From contig JAQUBZ010000011.1 of NCBI GenBank assembly GCA_028686425.1, positions 1-64,000 of the forward strand: a stretch of DNA of 64,000 nt. Reading direction: 5' to 3'. Made by a program: the position numbers and the translations under genes. Under the pieces are notes generated by a model. That model made no database searches. It was given only the letters and a program-made list of their open reading frames with translations, and was not told the DNA's origin. Shown here in pieces: positions 63,981 to 64,000 of the stretch (positions within the stretch are counted from its first letter, which is position 1; each line of letters opens with the position of its first letter). Source of the stretch: Bacteroidales bacterium (GTDB lineage Bacteria > Bacteroidota > Bacteroidia > Bacteroidales > UBA932).

Positions 63981-64000
63981 GAAGATCCCGCCAAAGAACT

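Noticed and set aside
63710-63994. 94-residue open frame on the minus strand at the window end
   Set aside because: It is formed entirely by the two hairpin repeats read in an open frame; the protein resembles no family and has no start signal.
1-64000. tRNA, rRNA, transposase or phage genes
   Set aside because: I checked the gaps between genes and found no cloverleaf-like sequence, rRNA segment, transposase motif or phage structural gene.

Overview
The window looks like a chromosomal segment from a member of the Bacteroidales (phylum Bacteroidetes); I cannot fix the family. Supporting signs are a SusC/SusD pair with an ECF sigma factor and FecR-type anti-sigma, a DUF4295 gene next to rpmB-rpmG, a Rho factor with a long Gln-rich insertion, a Mfa/Fim-type fimbrial operon, and many promoters with the Bacteroidetes -7 element TAnnTTTG. 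I see no tRNA, rRNA, CRISPR array, insertion sequence or prophage.

Layout. 1-5.3 kb, minus strand: bL28, bL33 and DUF4295, signal peptidase I, then thrS-infC-rpmI-rplT. 5.4-6.9 kb, plus: a DUF4199 membrane protein and a GT2 glycosyltransferase. 6.9-12.1 kb, minus: bactofilin, dihydrolipoyl dehydrogenase, SecA. 12.3-21.6 kb, minus: an uptake locus transcribed as M14 carboxypeptidase, ECF sigma, FecR, SusC, SusD. 21.8-24.4 kb, plus: two tandem secreted amidotransferase-fold (BPL_N) proteins. 24.5-29.1 kb, minus: a secreted Ntn hydrolase, a 2[4Fe-4S] ferredoxin and an M16 metalloprotease. 29.2-32.5 kb, plus: DUF1573 protein, MeaB GTPase and a putative manganese exporter. 32.6-36.5 kb, minus: psd, cdsA, ftsH, rsfS. 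36.6-42.2 kb: birA (plus), then rpe, pepD, dnaA and a cell-wall amidase (minus). 42.3-48.5 kb, plus: an LptD-like protein, ridA, rho and a CNNM/CBS protein. 48.6-50.8 kb, minus: pyrF and an M20 dipeptidase. 50.9-54.2 kb, plus: tig-clpP-clpX. 54.2-55.5 kb, minus: aldehyde dehydrogenase. 55.6-56.2 kb, plus: HD-domain protein. 56.3-63.7 kb, plus: a five-gene fimbrial operon. 63.7-64.0 kb: two copies of a multi-hairpin intergenic repeat.

Most of the window is housekeeping: translation, secretion, envelope assembly, proteostasis and replication initiation. The two accessory regions hold the most unusual features. The first (12-26 kb) combines a regulated SusCD transporter with a secreted carboxypeptidase that ends in an amidotransferase-like domain, two more secreted proteins with an apparent intact Cys-His-Glu triad, and a secreted Ntn hydrolase; together they suggest extracytoplasmic breakdown and uptake of a peptide or amide substrate. 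The second (56-64 kb) is a fimbrial operon whose first gene ends in an 11-G homopolymer. Changing its length by one base would move the stop codon to the start of the next gene, so it could be a phase-variable coupling switch (or a sequencing error). The last gene of that operon encodes a large tip-type adhesin with an EF-hand-like loop, two DUF1566-like modules and a terminal Listeria-Bacteroides repeat.

Regulatory features worth noting are an apparent AUA start for infC behind a strong Shine-Dalgarno sequence, a hairpin between rpmI and rplT, and promoters so close to start codons that their mRNAs may be nearly leaderless.
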